Assembly (NCBI RefSeq): GCF_025231485.1
Contig: NZ_CP104003.1
Span: forward strand, 1,426,001 to 1,490,000
Length of the DNA stretch: 64,000 bases
Direction of reading: 5' to 3'
From: Salinirubellus salinus
GTDB taxonomy: Archaea > Halobacteriota > Halobacteria > Halobacteriales > Haloarculaceae
The position numbers and the translations under genes were made by a program. This document shows, piece by piece, positions 43,742 through 53,092 of this stretch; positions within the stretch are counted from its first letter, which is position 1, and each line of letters opens with the position of its first letter. Under the pieces are notes generated by a model that searched no databases, had not been told where the DNA came from, and saw only the letters and a list, made by a program, of their open reading frames with translations.

Positions 43742-44776
43742 ATGATCCTGGAGGGGACCGTGCTCGCCGGTCCGGGGTACGACCCCGTCGAGGGGCGCGT
43801 CGTCGTCGAGGACGGACACGTCGAGTCCGTCGAGGAGACGGAGACCGACTCCACGGACATCGTCCTGCCGGCGTTCGTCAACGCCCACACGCACGTCGGG
43901 GACTCCATCGCCAAGGAGGCCGGCGGGGGCCTGTCGCTGGAGGAGCTGGTCGCGCCGCCGGACGGCCTGAAACACCGACTGCTGGCCGAGGCGAGTCGCG
44001 AGGAGATGGTCGAGGCCATCCGCCGGTCGCTCCGGTTCATGGAGCGTGCCGGGACCGCGGCGTTCCTCGACTTCCGCGAGAACGACGTCGAGGGCGTCGA
44101 GATACTCCGCGAGGCCGTCAGCGGGCGGGCCATCGAACCGAGGATATTCGCCCGCGGGTCGCCCGAGGCGATGGAGGCCGGCGACGGCTTCGGCGCCAGC
44201 GGCGCGAAAGACGCCGACTTCAGCATCGAGCGCAACGCCACCCGCCGGGCCGGCAAGCCGTTCGCCATCCACGCCGGCGAGGCCGACTCGGCGGACGTGA
44301 ACCCGGCGCTCGACCTCGACCCGGACTTCCTCGTCCACATGGTCCACACCGAGCCACTCCACCTCGAACGCCTCGAGGAGCGGGGCACACCCGTCGTTGT
44401 CTGTCCACGCTCGAACCTCGTCACCGGTGTCGGGGTGCCGAACGTGCGCGAGCTACTCGACACGACGACGGTGGCGCTGGGGACGGACAACGTCTTCCTC
44501 AACGCACCGTCGATGTTCCGCGAGATGGAGTTCACCGCGAAGCTCTGCGACGTGAGCGCTACCGAGGTGCTCCGGATGGCGACGCGGGCGGGTGCCGAGT
44601 TCGCGGACCTGAACTGCGGGACCGTCGAGGCGGGCCGCGAGGCCCGACTGATCGTCCTCGATGGCGACTCGGACAACCTCGCCGGCGCGCAGGACGTGGT
44701 CCGGGCCGTCGTCCGCCGGGCGGGCGTCGCGGACGTGAAGTCGGTGTTGCTGGAGCGACCCGACCCCACGGCGTGA
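43742..44776 (+). CDS. Amidohydrolase family protein (chlorohydrolase/deaminase-like)
   Basis: A 344-residue cytoplasmic metal hydrolase of the ATZ/TRZ-type amidohydrolase group. VLPAFVNAHTHVGDS gives the HxH pair, FAIHAGEADS the third His, HMVHTEPLHLE the fourth, and ALGTDNVFLNAPS the catalytic Asp. Family members deaminate or dechlorinate ring nitrogen compounds; the substrate is unknown. It is preceded by a TATA-like ggatttaac at about 43712-43720, about 25 bp before the ATG. Confidence 0.85.
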   Translation: MILEGTVLAGPGYDPVEGRVVVEDGHVESVEETETDSTDIVLPAFVNAHTHVGDSIAKEAGGGLSLEELVAPPDGLKHRLLAEASREEMVEAIRRSLRFMERAGTAAFLDFRENDVEGVEILREAVSGRAIEPRIFARGSPEAMEAGDGFGASGAKDADFSIERNATRRAGKPFAIHAGEADSADVNPALDLDPDFLVHMVHTEPLHLERLEERGTPVVVCPRSNLVTGVGVPNVRELLDTTTVALGTDNVFLNAPSMFREMEFTAKLCDVSATEVLRMATRAGAEFADLNCGTVEAGREARLIVLDGDSDNLAGAQDVVRAVVRRAGVADVKSVLLERPDPTA

Positions 44777-44826
44777 GGGTCGCCAGGGGGCAAACGTTCA
44801 TAGCGGGTCGCGTGTCACTGTCTCGC

Positions 44827-45315
44827 ATGTACGACCGTATCCTCGTGCCCACCGACGGGTCGCCGGGGATGGACAGCGTCGTCGCTCACGCCGCCTCGCT
44901 GGCCGAGGTGCACGGCGCGACGCTCGACTTCGTCTACGTCGTCAACACGGCGGCGTTCGCCAACCTCCCGATGGAGACGTCGTGGGAGGGCCTGAGCGAG
45001 ACGCTCCGTGACGAGGGGGAAGCCGCTCTGGACGCCGCCGCGGAGGCGGCCGGCGACGTGCCACACGAACGCCACCTGCTCGAGGGCGGTCCCTCGCGAG
45101 AGATAACGGCCTACGCGAACCGGTCGGGTGCCGACCTCGTCGTGATGGGGACCCACGGTCGCGGGGGCATCGACCGTATCCTGCTGGGGAGCGTCGCCGA
45201 GCGCGTCGTCCGGTCCTCGTCGGTCCCGGTCCTCACCGTGCGCGTCGGAGAGCCGCCGGCCGACGCGGACGTGGACGCCGATCGGGCGGCCGAGCCGCCG
45301 ACGGACGAGGAGTAG
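44827..45315 (+). CDS. Universal stress protein (ATP-binding type)
   Basis: A 162-residue UspA protein. YDRILVPTDGSPGMDSVVAHA opens the fold and the complete nucleotide motif GTHGRGGIDRILLGSVAERVV keeps GxxG-9x-GS, so ATP binding is expected. The tail is a 25-residue acidic extension. ATG 44827 is used; the frame extends to 44773 inside the leader. It follows the amidohydrolase gene by 50 bp. Confidence 0.92.
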   Translation: MYDRILVPTDGSPGMDSVVAHAASLAEVHGATLDFVYVVNTAAFANLPMETSWEGLSETLRDEGEAALDAAAEAAGDVPHERHLLEGGPSREITAYANRSGADLVVMGTHGRGGIDRILLGSVAERVVRSSSVPVLTVRVGEPPADADVDADRAAEPPTDEE

Positions 45316-45330
45316 CGCCCCGGCGCCCCC

Positions 45331-46272
45331 TCACTCGACCGGACGGAGGTGCTCGCAGTCGCCGGCGCTGACGCTGACCTGCCCCTCGTCCGTGTCGACC
45401 AGCAACGTCCCGGGGAACGTCACGTCGACCGCCTCACCCTCGACGACACCGCCGGGGGTCTCGACGCGGACCCGCTTGCCCAGCGTCAGCGCGTACTCGC
45501 GCCACGCCGGGAGGACGGTCTCCGGGTCCCGCCGCAGGTCGTCGAACGACTCGAGCAGTCGGCGGAGGAACGCGGCACGGTCCACCTCGCCGACCTCTCC
45601 CCGGAGGCTCGTCGCCGTCGCCGGGAGCGCCTCGGCGTCGACGTTCGCGTTCACGCCGATGCCCACGACGACCCACGAGACCCGGTCGGCCTCCCCCTCC
45701 ATCTCGGTCAGGATACCGGCCAGTTTCCGCTCGTCCGGCCCGACGAGGACGTCGTTGGGCCACTTGATGCCGGCGTCGACACCGAGTTCGCGGGCCGCAC
45801 GCGTCGTGGCGACGGCGGCCGCCAGCGTGTAGACGGGCACCTGCGCGACGGGGAGGTCCGGCCGGCAGACCAGACTCACGTAGACACCGCCCGGCGGCGA
45901 CGACCACTCGCGGCCGAGTCGCCCGCGCGCGCCGGTCTGTCGCTCGGCGACGACGGCCACGTCGCTGGCACCCTCCACGGCGCGTTCGCGGGCCGCGACG
46001 TTGGTGCTGGCGAGCGACTCGTGGAACTCCACGTCGAACTCGGCGTCGAGGCCAAACTCGATGGCCGCGGCGCCGTACTCGGGGACCGACTCGACGCGGT
46101 AGCCGTCGTCGCCGCTCGTCACCTCGAACCCCGCCTCGCGGAGCGACTCGACGTGTTTCCACACGGCCGCCCGCGAGACACCGAGTCGGTCGGCCAGTTC
46201 CGGGCCGGGGACCGGGTCGGCCGCCAGCGCGTCGAGGACGCGTCGCCGCGTCGCCCGTTCCGTCTCGTCCAT
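45331..46272 (-). CDS. birA: Biotin--[acetyl-CoA carboxylase] ligase, BirA type
   Basis: A 313-residue bifunctional protein. Residues about 1-60 form a winged helix (LADRLGVSRAAVWKHVESLRE). The central ligase domain shows RQTGARGRLGREWSSPPGG (biotin/ATP loop), IKWPNDVLV and VGIGVNANVD. The C-terminal SH3-like domain holds GKRVRVETPGGVVEGEAVDV. It attaches biotin to carboxylase carrier proteins and may also repress biotin genes. It converges on the Usp gene with a 15-bp gap. Confidence 0.95.
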   Translation of the reverse strand: MDETERATRRRVLDALAADPVPGPELADRLGVSRAAVWKHVESLREAGFEVTSGDDGYRVESVPEYGAAAIEFGLDAEFDVEFHESLASTNVAARERAVEGASDVAVVAERQTGARGRLGREWSSPPGGVYVSLVCRPDLPVAQVPVYTLAAAVATTRAARELGVDAGIKWPNDVLVGPDERKLAGILTEMEGEADRVSWVVVGIGVNANVDAEALPATATSLRGEVGEVDRAAFLRRLLESFDDLRRDPETVLPAWREYALTLGKRVRVETPGGVVEGEAVDVTFPGTLLVDTDEGQVSVSAGDCEHLRPVE

Positions 46273-46304
46273 ACCCGCGGTTCCAGGCCGACGCTCTTGA
46301 GCCT

Positions 46305-47390
46305 CTAGGGACGGCGGCGCTCGGTCGACCCGGTCTCCGCGTCCGCCGCGGTGAGGTTCGGGACGTCGTGGTCGAGTTCGGCCGCCAGCCCGTCCACCGC
46401 CCGGCAGAGGTCGGCGACCCGAGCGGCCGTCGTCTCGCCCGCGTCCGCCGTGGCCTCGAGGTCGGCACGGAGCGCCGACACCTCCTCGCGGAGGTCCTCG
46501 ACCGCCTCGCGGGTCCGCTCGAGTTCGTCGACTCCCAGTTCCGCCCGGAGCCGCTCGCGCGCCGCGTCGGACTGGAGGTCGGCGAGCAGCGCCGCGAGCA
46601 CCTCGCCACCCGCGCCGTCGTCCTCGACCGGCGTCTCGCTCGCCGCCCCATCGGCGGCCGGTGCCGCGTTCCGGTCGCCCTCCCCCTCGTCCGCCGCCGG
46701 GAGCGCCGAGAACGCCGCGTCCTCCGTCTCGGAGACGGGAGCGACGACCGGTGTCAGCGTGGGGTTCTCGTCGTGGGGCTGGGTCGGGTCGCGGCCGCCG
46801 CCCGGCGTCGTCTCGCCACGCGAGACCACCATCGCGTCCGGGTCGAGGTCGGAGGCCCGGACCACCTCGTCGTCGTCACCGCCGAAGACGGCGCTCCTGA
46901 CACCCGAGAGGAGGCCACCGCCCCGTTCCGCGTCGGCCGCGCCGCGCGAGTCGGAGGGGGCGACGGCATCTTCCTCCGCGTCCGCGTCCGGGAAGACCAT
47001 CCGGTCACCCTCCGGCGCGACGCCGACGGGTTCGGCGTGGACGATCTCCGGGTCCGGCAGCGACACGTCGTCGCCGAACCCTCCCTCGATGGCGAGACCG
47101 AACTCGAACGTGGCGGGAGCGGTGCTCCCGACGGTGTCCTTGAACCCGAGGCGACTCTCCTCGACGACCCACCACCGTGGTTCGCGCGACGGGTGGAACC
47201 CCGTCCCCTCGGTCGACTCTCCGGGGAGGTCGTTCTCCACGTGGACGGCGACGGGTCGCTCGTTCTCCGTCGTGACGGTGTACGTGGCGACGATACCGGC
47301 GTCGCGTCGCTCGGTCACCCGGTCCACTGCCACCAGTCCGTCCGCGACCCTCGTCCCCTCGGACCCCGGGCCCGCACCCCCTGCGCTCAT
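46305..47390 (-). CDS. Haloarchaeal acidic coiled-coil protein of unknown function
   Basis: A 361-residue protein in three parts: an N-terminal beta-rich domain (about 15-125; GIVATYTVTTENERPVAVHV, RWWVVEESRLGF), a long acidic disordered linker (about 130-265), and a C-terminal coiled coil (270-345; RERLRAELGVDELERTREAV, then REEVSALRADLEA). No signal or membrane segment. The N-terminal domain looks like an Ig/arrestin-type sandwich but I cannot name a family. Confidence 0.6.
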   Translation of the reverse strand: MSAGGAGPGSEGTRVADGLVAVDRVTERRDAGIVATYTVTTENERPVAVHVENDLPGESTEGTGFHPSREPRWWVVEESRLGFKDTVGSTAPATFEFGLAIEGGFGDDVSLPDPEIVHAEPVGVAPEGDRMVFPDADAEEDAVAPSDSRGAADAERGGGLLSGVRSAVFGGDDDEVVRASDLDPDAMVVSRGETTPGGGRDPTQPHDENPTLTPVVAPVSETEDAAFSALPAADEGEGDRNAAPAADGAASETPVEDDGAGGEVLAALLADLQSDAARERLRAELGVDELERTREAVEDLREEVSALRADLEATADAGETTAARVADLCRAVDGLAAELDHDVPNLTAADAETGSTERRRP

Positions 47391-47467
47391 GTCGTCAGTA
47401 ACTGATTAGAACACGTACATAAATCCGTCGCCGAGCAGTCCTCGCTCCGCGGAGCGAGGGGCCGGGG

Positions 47468-47779
47468 TCAGAACGGGACTTCGTCGGGGTCGAACCCCCG
47501 TGGCGTCGCGGCGTCGGTCTCCGCTGTGCTCGCGTGGACGACGCGGATCTCCGGGATCTCCTGCACGAGCCGGACCTTCAGGGCCTGGATCGTCATCGGC
47601 GAGATGCCACACCCCGAGCAGGCCCCGCCGAGTTCGAGTGTCACCTCGCCCGCCTCGGCGTCGAGGTGGCTGATGGCGTGGCTCCCACCGTGCATCCCGA
47701 TCTGCGGGAAGTTCCGGGCGACGAACCGGGAGATACGCTCGCGGAGTTCGGCCTCGTCGACGGCTGCCTCGGTGCTCAT
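47468..47779 (-). CDS. NifU C-terminal domain (Nfu-type) Fe-S carrier
   Basis: A 103-residue Nfu-type protein. GMHGGSHAISHLDAEAGEVTLELGGACSGCGISPMT (a region at about residues 28-62) has the CxxC pair C-S-G-C that holds a [4Fe-4S] cluster between two subunits, and a LVQEIPEIRVV helix follows. It should carry Fe-S clusters to target enzymes. ATG 47779 is used; the frame is open to 47851. It is followed downstream by the unknown coiled-coil gene at 46305. Confidence 0.9.
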   Translation of the reverse strand: MSTEAAVDEAELRERISRFVARNFPQIGMHGGSHAISHLDAEAGEVTLELGGACSGCGISPMTIQALKVRLVQEIPEIRVVHASTAETDAATPRGFDPDEVPF

Positions 47780-47813
47780 ACCGACTCTGAAGCCGAGCAG
47801 AGAGATAGCGATA

Positions 47814-47947
47814 GCGGTGCGGTGCTGGGCGGTGCGGCGAGCCCCCGGCACCTACCCGCCACGATGCGCGAAGCACCGAGTGGCGCGTTTCGAATCCAAC
47901 GTTTTCGAGGAGTGGTGCGCGCCTGCGGCGCGCACCCGAGGAGAAAA
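47814..47947 (-). repeat. Dispersed intergenic element, copy B
   Basis: Behind the acyl-CoA ligase stop. It has the same ordered blocks as copy A (24521-24647): gcggtgctgggcggtgcgg, cgagtggcgc, cgttttcg, and the hairpin tgcgcgcc-tgc-ggcgcgca (47915-47933) followed by cccgaggagaaaa. In mRNA sense the U-rich start and CUCGGGU lie about 10 bp after the stop. Confidence 0.65.
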
Positions 47948-47956
47948 GTTTGGTCG

Positions 47957-49939
47957 CTAGTCGTCGGCGGCGACTCTGTCCTGTTCCCCGTAGATTGCCT
48001 CTATCTCCTCGTCGTAGCGGTCGAGGATGTTGCGCCGCTTCAGTTTCATCGACGGCGTGAGCAGGTCGTTCTCCGGGGTCCACTCCTCGGGCACGAGGCG
48101 GAACGCTTTGATCTGCTCGTGCTTCTCGAACTGGCGGTTGACCTCGTCGACCTCCGCCTGGACCCACGCACGGACCTCGTCGTGCCGGCAGATGGCCCAC
48201 TGGTCGCTGGGCAGTGCCACGTCGTTGGCGTCCGCCCAGCGCTGGATGGCCTCGAAGTTCGGGACGAACAGCGCGGAGATGAACTTCTGGTCGTCGCCCA
48301 TCACCATCACCTGGTCGACGCGCTCGCTGGTGGCGAACCCGTCCTCGATGGGGCCGGGCGCGACGTTCTTCCCGGTGTCGAGCACGAGGATCTGCTTCAG
48401 GCGGTCGTGGTAGACGAGGTAACCGTCGCTCGTCTGCTCGATGATGTCGCCCGTGCGGAACCAGCCGTCCTCGGTGAACGCGTCCTCGGTGGCCTCCGGT
48501 CGGTTCCAGTAACCCTGCGTGACGTTCGCGCCCTTGACCAGGAGTTCGCCGATAGCGCCGGTCGCCTTCCGGCGCTGGTCCTCCGTGACGACGCCGCCGT
48601 CGAGTTTCGTCTCGATGCCGACGAGCGGCGGCCCGAGGGTCCCCGGTCGAGGGTCCTCCGGCGGGTTCGTCGAGACGACGGGCGACGTCTCGGTCAGCCC
48701 GTACCCCTCGAGGATGGGGAGGCCCATCCCGTCGAACAGTTCGGCCAGTCGTTTCGAGAGCGACCCCCCGCCGCTGACGAAGAAGTCGATGTTGCCGCCC
48801 ATCTGCTCCTTGACCGAGGAGAAGACGAGCCGGTCCGCGAGGGCGTGTTTCGTCCGGAGGCCGATACCGGGCGAGGCCGTGGTCGAGTAGTCGCGGGCGA
48901 CGCCGAGCGCCCAGTTGAAGATTCGCTCCTTGAAGTCGGACTCGGCGGCCTGCTCGCGCATCGAGTCGAAGATGCGTTCGTAGACCCGCGGGACGCTCGT
49001 CGCGACCGTGGGCCGGACGAGTTTGATGTCCTCGGAGACGGTCTGGGCGGACTCGGCGTACGCCACCGTCGCTCCCGAGGCGAACATCAGGAAGTTGCCG
49101 GCCAGTCGCTCGAAGACGTGGGCCAGCGGCAGGAACGAGAGCGAGCGGTCGGAATCGTCGAGGCTGGGGACGCCGTCAGCCTTGTCCGGGCGGGGGCCGA
49201 ACCGCTTGCGACACTGGTTGACGTTCGCGCGGAAGTTGCGGTGGGTCAACTGGACGCCCTTGGGCTGGCCCGTCGTCCCGGAGGTGTAGATGAGCGAGGC
49301 GAGGTCGTCGAGCGAGCGCTCGGAGAGCCACCCCTCGTAGGCGTCCACGTCGAACGCCTCGTCACCCATCCGGTAGACGTCCGCCAGCGAGTGGATGTCG
49401 TCGCGGTCCTCGTGGCCCTCGTACTGGTCGACGACGACGATGAACTCGAGGTCGAGGTCGTCCTCGACCGAGAGGACCCGCTCCAGCAGTTCCTCGTTCT
49501 CGACGACGACGCCGTCGGCGTCCGGGTCGTCGAGCAGGTAGCGGACCTGTCGGGGCGAGGACTCGGTGTAGACGGTGGTGACCACGCCACCCGCAGAGAG
49601 GATACCGAGGTCGCACTGCGCCCACTCCATCCGGGTCCCGGCGAACAGGCCGACCCGGTCGCCCGTCTCCAGCCCGAGTTCGCGGAACCCGGTCGCGAGG
49701 TTCTGGACGACGTTCTGCATCTCGGCGTAGGTCAGCGCCGCGTACTGCCCGTTCGGCGCCTCCGGGACGATGCCGTCGGCCAGCGAGCGGTCGTAGATGC
49801 CGCCTTTGTACCACTGGGCCTCGTTGTTGGCGTAGCGCGAGGCGGCGGCCTCGAACATCCGGGGGATGGTGTCGTCACCGATCACCTCGTCGGTGTACTG
49901 TTCCTCGGCCTGTCGCCAGTCCGCGTCGATAGATGCCAT
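47957..49939 (-). CDS. Long-chain acyl-CoA ligase (AMP-dependent synthetase)
   Basis: A 660-residue ANL-family enzyme of the FadD/ACSL type. LIYTSGTTGQPKGVQLTH is the P-loop motif, GYGLTETSPVVSTNPP the A5 motif, and WFRTGDIIEQTSDGYLV the A7/A8 hinge with the catalytic Lys in a later loop near the C-terminus. It activates fatty acids to acyl-CoA for the oxidation genes around 54.9-58.2 kb. On the minus strand a TATA element (cattaatag, about 49973-49981) precedes it by about 35 bp. Confidence 0.9.
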   Translation of the reverse strand: MASIDADWRQAEEQYTDEVIGDDTIPRMFEAAASRYANNEAQWYKGGIYDRSLADGIVPEAPNGQYAALTYAEMQNVVQNLATGFRELGLETGDRVGLFAGTRMEWAQCDLGILSAGGVVTTVYTESSPRQVRYLLDDPDADGVVVENEELLERVLSVEDDLDLEFIVVVDQYEGHEDRDDIHSLADVYRMGDEAFDVDAYEGWLSERSLDDLASLIYTSGTTGQPKGVQLTHRNFRANVNQCRKRFGPRPDKADGVPSLDDSDRSLSFLPLAHVFERLAGNFLMFASGATVAYAESAQTVSEDIKLVRPTVATSVPRVYERIFDSMREQAAESDFKERIFNWALGVARDYSTTASPGIGLRTKHALADRLVFSSVKEQMGGNIDFFVSGGGSLSKRLAELFDGMGLPILEGYGLTETSPVVSTNPPEDPRPGTLGPPLVGIETKLDGGVVTEDQRRKATGAIGELLVKGANVTQGYWNRPEATEDAFTEDGWFRTGDIIEQTSDGYLVYHDRLKQILVLDTGKNVAPGPIEDGFATSERVDQVMVMGDDQKFISALFVPNFEAIQRWADANDVALPSDQWAICRHDEVRAWVQAEVDEVNRQFEKHEQIKAFRLVPEEWTPENDLLTPSMKLKRRNILDRYDEEIEAIYGEQDRVAADD

Positions 49940-50110
49940 GGGTTGCTATCTCGCTCGTGTGGGTCCAGCACTATTAATGTAGCATCTTCGAGGGGGACCG
50001 AAAGCCGGCCATGCACGGGGAACGCGACCCGCGCAGGGCGACAGAACGGAGCGAGGAGGGAGGGCAGTGGGAGGAGAGTGAGAGCGGCGCCCGAGGACGG
50101 GAGCCGGTGC

Positions 50111-50563
50111 TCAGTCGATGTCGATGCGGTGGCTGTCGTCTTCGAGCCCCCCCTCGACGGGGAGGGTGACCTCGAGGACGCCGTTCCGGTAGCGGGCGTC
50201 GATGTCCGCGACGACGACGTCGCCGGGGACGCGGATGGAGTCGGTGACGCGGCGCGAGCGGCTGAAACTGGCCCCCATCGCCTCCTCGCTCACCTCGTGG
50301 GTCGCGCGGATCGAGAGGATACCCTCGTCGAACCGAAGGTCGATCTCCTCCTTCTCGAAACCGGGGAGGTCCGCGAGGACGACGTAGCCGTCCTCGGTGG
50401 ACTCGAGGGTGAGGTTGGTGTCACCGGTCGTCTCGTAGTCGCCGAAGGCCGGTACGGGGCGCATCTCGGGGAACGAGGGGCGCACCCCGATCATCGAGCG
50501 GCGCATCTGGTCGAACAGCTGGTCCATCTCGTCGAACACGTCGAAGGGGGTTCGTCGGTCCAT
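50111..50563 (-). CDS. Hsp20/alpha-crystallin small heat-shock protein
   Basis: A 150-residue chaperone. The alpha-crystallin domain covers about residues 48-145: YVVLADLPGFEKEEIDLRFD, LSIRATHE, and the IXI-like end ARYRNGVLEVTLPV with EDDSHRIDID. The N-terminal 40 residues (FDEMDQLFDQMRRSMIG) form the oligomerisation arm. A TATA-like cttaatacc on the minus strand near 50593-50599, about 33 bp before ATG 50563, suggests a leaderless message. Confidence 0.92.
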   Translation of the reverse strand: MDRRTPFDVFDEMDQLFDQMRRSMIGVRPSFPEMRPVPAFGDYETTGDTNLTLESTEDGYVVLADLPGFEKEEIDLRFDEGILSIRATHEVSEEAMGASFSRSRRVTDSIRVPGDVVVADIDARYRNGVLEVTLPVEGGLEDDSHRIDID

Positions 50564-50638
50564 GACTATCGGCACCCCAGTAGGCGAGATTCGGTATTAA
50601 GCTCCGCGCGAATCCTGATAGCACGTGTCCGAGGCCGG

Positions 50639-51361
50639 TCAGAACAGCGAGAGCGCCGTCGTGCCGGCCGACCGGGCCGCCCAGAACCCCTTGCGGCCCG
50701 CCCCCTTGACGTAGTGGCCCGCGGACTTGTGGTAGGGGACCCGCCGGCCGTTGACCCCCGTCGCACCCTCGCGGATGGCCTCGACGACGGCCTCGGCGGT
50801 CACGGCGGCTCGTGGACCGGGGACCGTGAGTTCGGTGTACGCACGCCCGATGGTGGCGACGGTGTGGGCGTCGCTGCCCGCGAGCGCGGTGTAGCCGTGC
50901 CGCCGGGCGAACGCACGTGCCCGGCGGTTCCGATAGCCCGTGAACAGCCACGCGTTGTACGTCTCCATCCCGTCGGGTTCGGCGGGGACGATGTGTTTCC
51001 CCCGGGCGCCGTGGCGCGTCCGCTGGAACGGGTGGGGGACGACGGCCGCCCCGCCGAGTTCGCGGACCCGCGCGACGGTGTCGACCATCGACTCCCCCGG
51101 CCGTGGTCGTTCCTCGACGCCGATGGCGAGCAGGTGGCCGTGTGCCGTCGACACCTCCACACCGGGGATGCCGACGAGTCCGTACTCCGGGGCGAGTTCG
51201 GCGGCCCGCAGCGACGCCGAGATGCGGTCGTGGTCGGTCACCACCACTCCGTCCAGACCGATGTCGGCGGCCTGTTCGAGCAGCAACTCGGGAGGGTCAC
51301 GGGCGTCGTAGGACGCCTCCGAGTGGACGTGGGGGTCCAGTCGGAGCGTGGTCTGTGACAT
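50639..51361 (-). CDS. PHP domain metal-dependent phosphoesterase
   Basis: A 240-residue PHP protein. DPHVHSEASYDARDP, VVVTDHDRIS and ALAGSDAHTVATIGRAYTEL carry the metal-binding His/Asp residues in order, with HGHLLAIGVEE and VVPHPFQRT between them. Similar proteins hydrolyse nucleotide 3',5'-bisphosphates or act as RNases; the substrate is not evident. A basic C-terminal tail of 40 residues (YHKSAGHYVKGAGRKGFWAA) could touch nucleic acid or membrane. Confidence 0.85.
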   Translation of the reverse strand: MSQTTLRLDPHVHSEASYDARDPPELLLEQAADIGLDGVVVTDHDRISASLRAAELAPEYGLVGIPGVEVSTAHGHLLAIGVEERPRPGESMVDTVARVRELGGAAVVPHPFQRTRHGARGKHIVPAEPDGMETYNAWLFTGYRNRRARAFARRHGYTALAGSDAHTVATIGRAYTELTVPGPRAAVTAEAVVEAIREGATGVNGRRVPYHKSAGHYVKGAGRKGFWAARSAGTTALSLF

Positions 51362-51405
51362 CTATCGGAGGGTACGGACCGGGGACGAATGAACGATACG
51401 GCCGG

Positions 51406-51612
51406 CTACTGTTCGGCCAGCCGACCCGCCATCTCGGCCTCGTCGGCCGCGGCGAGTATCTCGCGGGCGATGTCGCGGGCCTCCTCTGGGGTGTACAGCG
51501 TCTGGTCCCCGCTGGGTTGCTGGACGTCGACGTACCCGTTGCGCTCCTCAACGAAGATGGGGGCGACGTGTTCGAGGGGGAGTACGGTCGGGGGGTCGGC
51601 GGAGTCGGCCAT
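51406..51612 (-). CDS. Small haloarchaeal protein of unknown function
   Basis: A 68-residue acidic soluble protein: VLPLEHVAPIFVEERNGYVDV as a beta part and TPEEARDIAREILAAADEAEMA as one helix. No family is recognised. It is monocistronic, between the PHP gene and the DUF4350 gene. Confidence 0.6.
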   Translation of the reverse strand: MADSADPPTVLPLEHVAPIFVEERNGYVDVQQPSGDQTLYTPEEARDIAREILAAADEAEMAGRLAEQ

Positions 51613-51676
51613 ACCCCCTATACTGTGTGCCGTGATAACAAACTTACCCCCGCGCCGGGCTCACCGCCGCGTCGCG

Positions 51677-53092
51677 TCATCGCACGGGCGCCCGCGGAGC
51701 GAGCGACGGTCCGGGGGTCGGGCCGGTGGGCGGTTCGCCGTCGTCACCGTCGGAGTCGGTACCGTCGTCGGGCGCGCCCGACACGGACGTGGTGTCACCG
51801 CCCCTCAGGACGGCCGTCCGGTCGGAGAGGGCCTCCCCGCGGCTCCCGTTCGCGACGAGGACGGCGACGGCCCGTTCCACGGCCGTCGCCGACGGTCCGA
51901 CCACCACGACGGCGTCAGTCCCGCGTGGCTGGTGGACGACCGTACTGTTGGCCGTGGGACCGCGATAGCCCGGCACCGACACCTGCGACCCACTCACCGT
52001 GACGCCGGTCCACGGAGCCTGCCCGCCCAGGGTGTCATAGGTGGCGAGGAGCAGGTCCGTCCCGTTCGCTCCGGTGCCACCGATGGAGAGGCGCGGGTCG
52101 AACCCCTCGTCCCGGAGGTCGTTCACGGCCGTCTTGCTCGCGTTCAGCAGGGTCGGTGCGGTGTAGCGGACCCGCGGCGACCGGTCGAGGAGGTGTGGGT
52201 ACTCCGTCAGCGAGCGCTCGCGCGTCCCGTCGACGGCGAACTGGGCGATGGTCCGGACCAGCCGCTCGTTGTCGGCGACGAGGTCCTTCGTCCCCTCCAG
52301 GAACGTGGTGTCACCCACGGCGAGGACGTTCTCGGACCGCACCGCCACCGGCCGTGCTCCGACGCCACTCCCGTCGGAGTACCGGGTGGTCTCCCCCGTC
52401 CGCAACAGGACGTCACCGTCCGTCGCCCGGACGGTGGTCGCGGTGTAGAGCGCCGCCCGTCGGTCGGCCAGCGGTCCGGACCCGCGTGCCACCACGCGCT
52501 TGAAGTTGCCGTCGTTGGCCGCCTGGTCGTAGAGGTATCCCGTCCCGAACGCGACACCGAACCGGCCGGCGAGCGTGTCGATGCGCGAGCGCGACGGGAG
52601 TGGCGCGCCGACTGGCCCTGCCGAACGGAAGCGTGTCGGCTCACCGAGGAGGACGAGCCGACCACCGTCCTCGACGAACGCCTCGACGGCGTCGCGCTCC
52701 GCGCTCGTGTAGGCGATGCTCGGGTCGGCGACGACGAGCGCGTCCGCGCGCGCCAGCGCCGACCGGATCTGGGACGCGTCGCGGAGGAACCGCACCTCGA
52801 CGTTCGACCCGTAGGCGGCCACCAGCGGGTCGTACGCCGAGGGAAGCAGGCGGTTGCCGTGGGCGTCGTCCACCAGCACCACCTGCCGCTCGTCGCGCTC
52901 GACTGGCGCCAACCCGTCGTCGCTCGCGTCGAGTTCCGTGGGGACCAGTCCGTCGACCGCGGGGTAGTCGACGCCCGTGTCGGCAGGGGTGGGCGCGGTG
53001 GTCACCCCGAGCGCCACCCCGCCGGCGACGACGAGGAGGAACACCACCCCGAACACCGCGAGGCGGCCGCCGACCCCGTCCGCGGCGCTCAC
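51677..53092 (-). CDS. DUF4350-type membrane-anchored protein
   Basis: A 471-residue protein with an N-terminal hydrophobic segment at about 12-32 (LAVFGVVFLLVVAGGVALGV) that should anchor it, and the rest outside. The DUF4350 part holds SALARADALVVADPSIAYTSAE, VEAFVEDGGRLVLLGEPTRF and FAVDGTRERSLTEYPHLLD. The C-terminal 40 residues are Asp/Pro-rich and disordered. Its start overlaps the stop of the SppA-like gene (GTGA), so it is co-translated with that protease. Confidence 0.75.
   Translation of the reverse strand: MSAADGVGGRLAVFGVVFLLVVAGGVALGVTTAPTPADTGVDYPAVDGLVPTELDASDDGLAPVERDERQVVLVDDAHGNRLLPSAYDPLVAAYGSNVEVRFLRDASQIRSALARADALVVADPSIAYTSAERDAVEAFVEDGGRLVLLGEPTRFRSAGPVGAPLPSRSRIDTLAGRFGVAFGTGYLYDQAANDGNFKRVVARGSGPLADRRAALYTATTVRATDGDVLLRTGETTRYSDGSGVGARPVAVRSENVLAVGDTTFLEGTKDLVADNERLVRTIAQFAVDGTRERSLTEYPHLLDRSPRVRYTAPTLLNASKTAVNDLRDEGFDPRLSIGGTGANGTDLLLATYDTLGGQAPWTGVTVSGSQVSVPGYRGPTANSTVVHQPRGTDAVVVVGPSATAVERAVAVLVANGSRGEALSDRTAVLRGGDTTSVSGAPDDGTDSDGDDGEPPTGPTPGPSLAPRAPVR

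Noticed and set aside
47534-51358. A very long plus-strand open frame of 1274 codons across the acyl-CoA ligase, Hsp20 and PHP genes
   Set aside because: It is the antisense shadow of GC-rich minus-strand genes whose translations match known families; its own translation has no family-like motifs.
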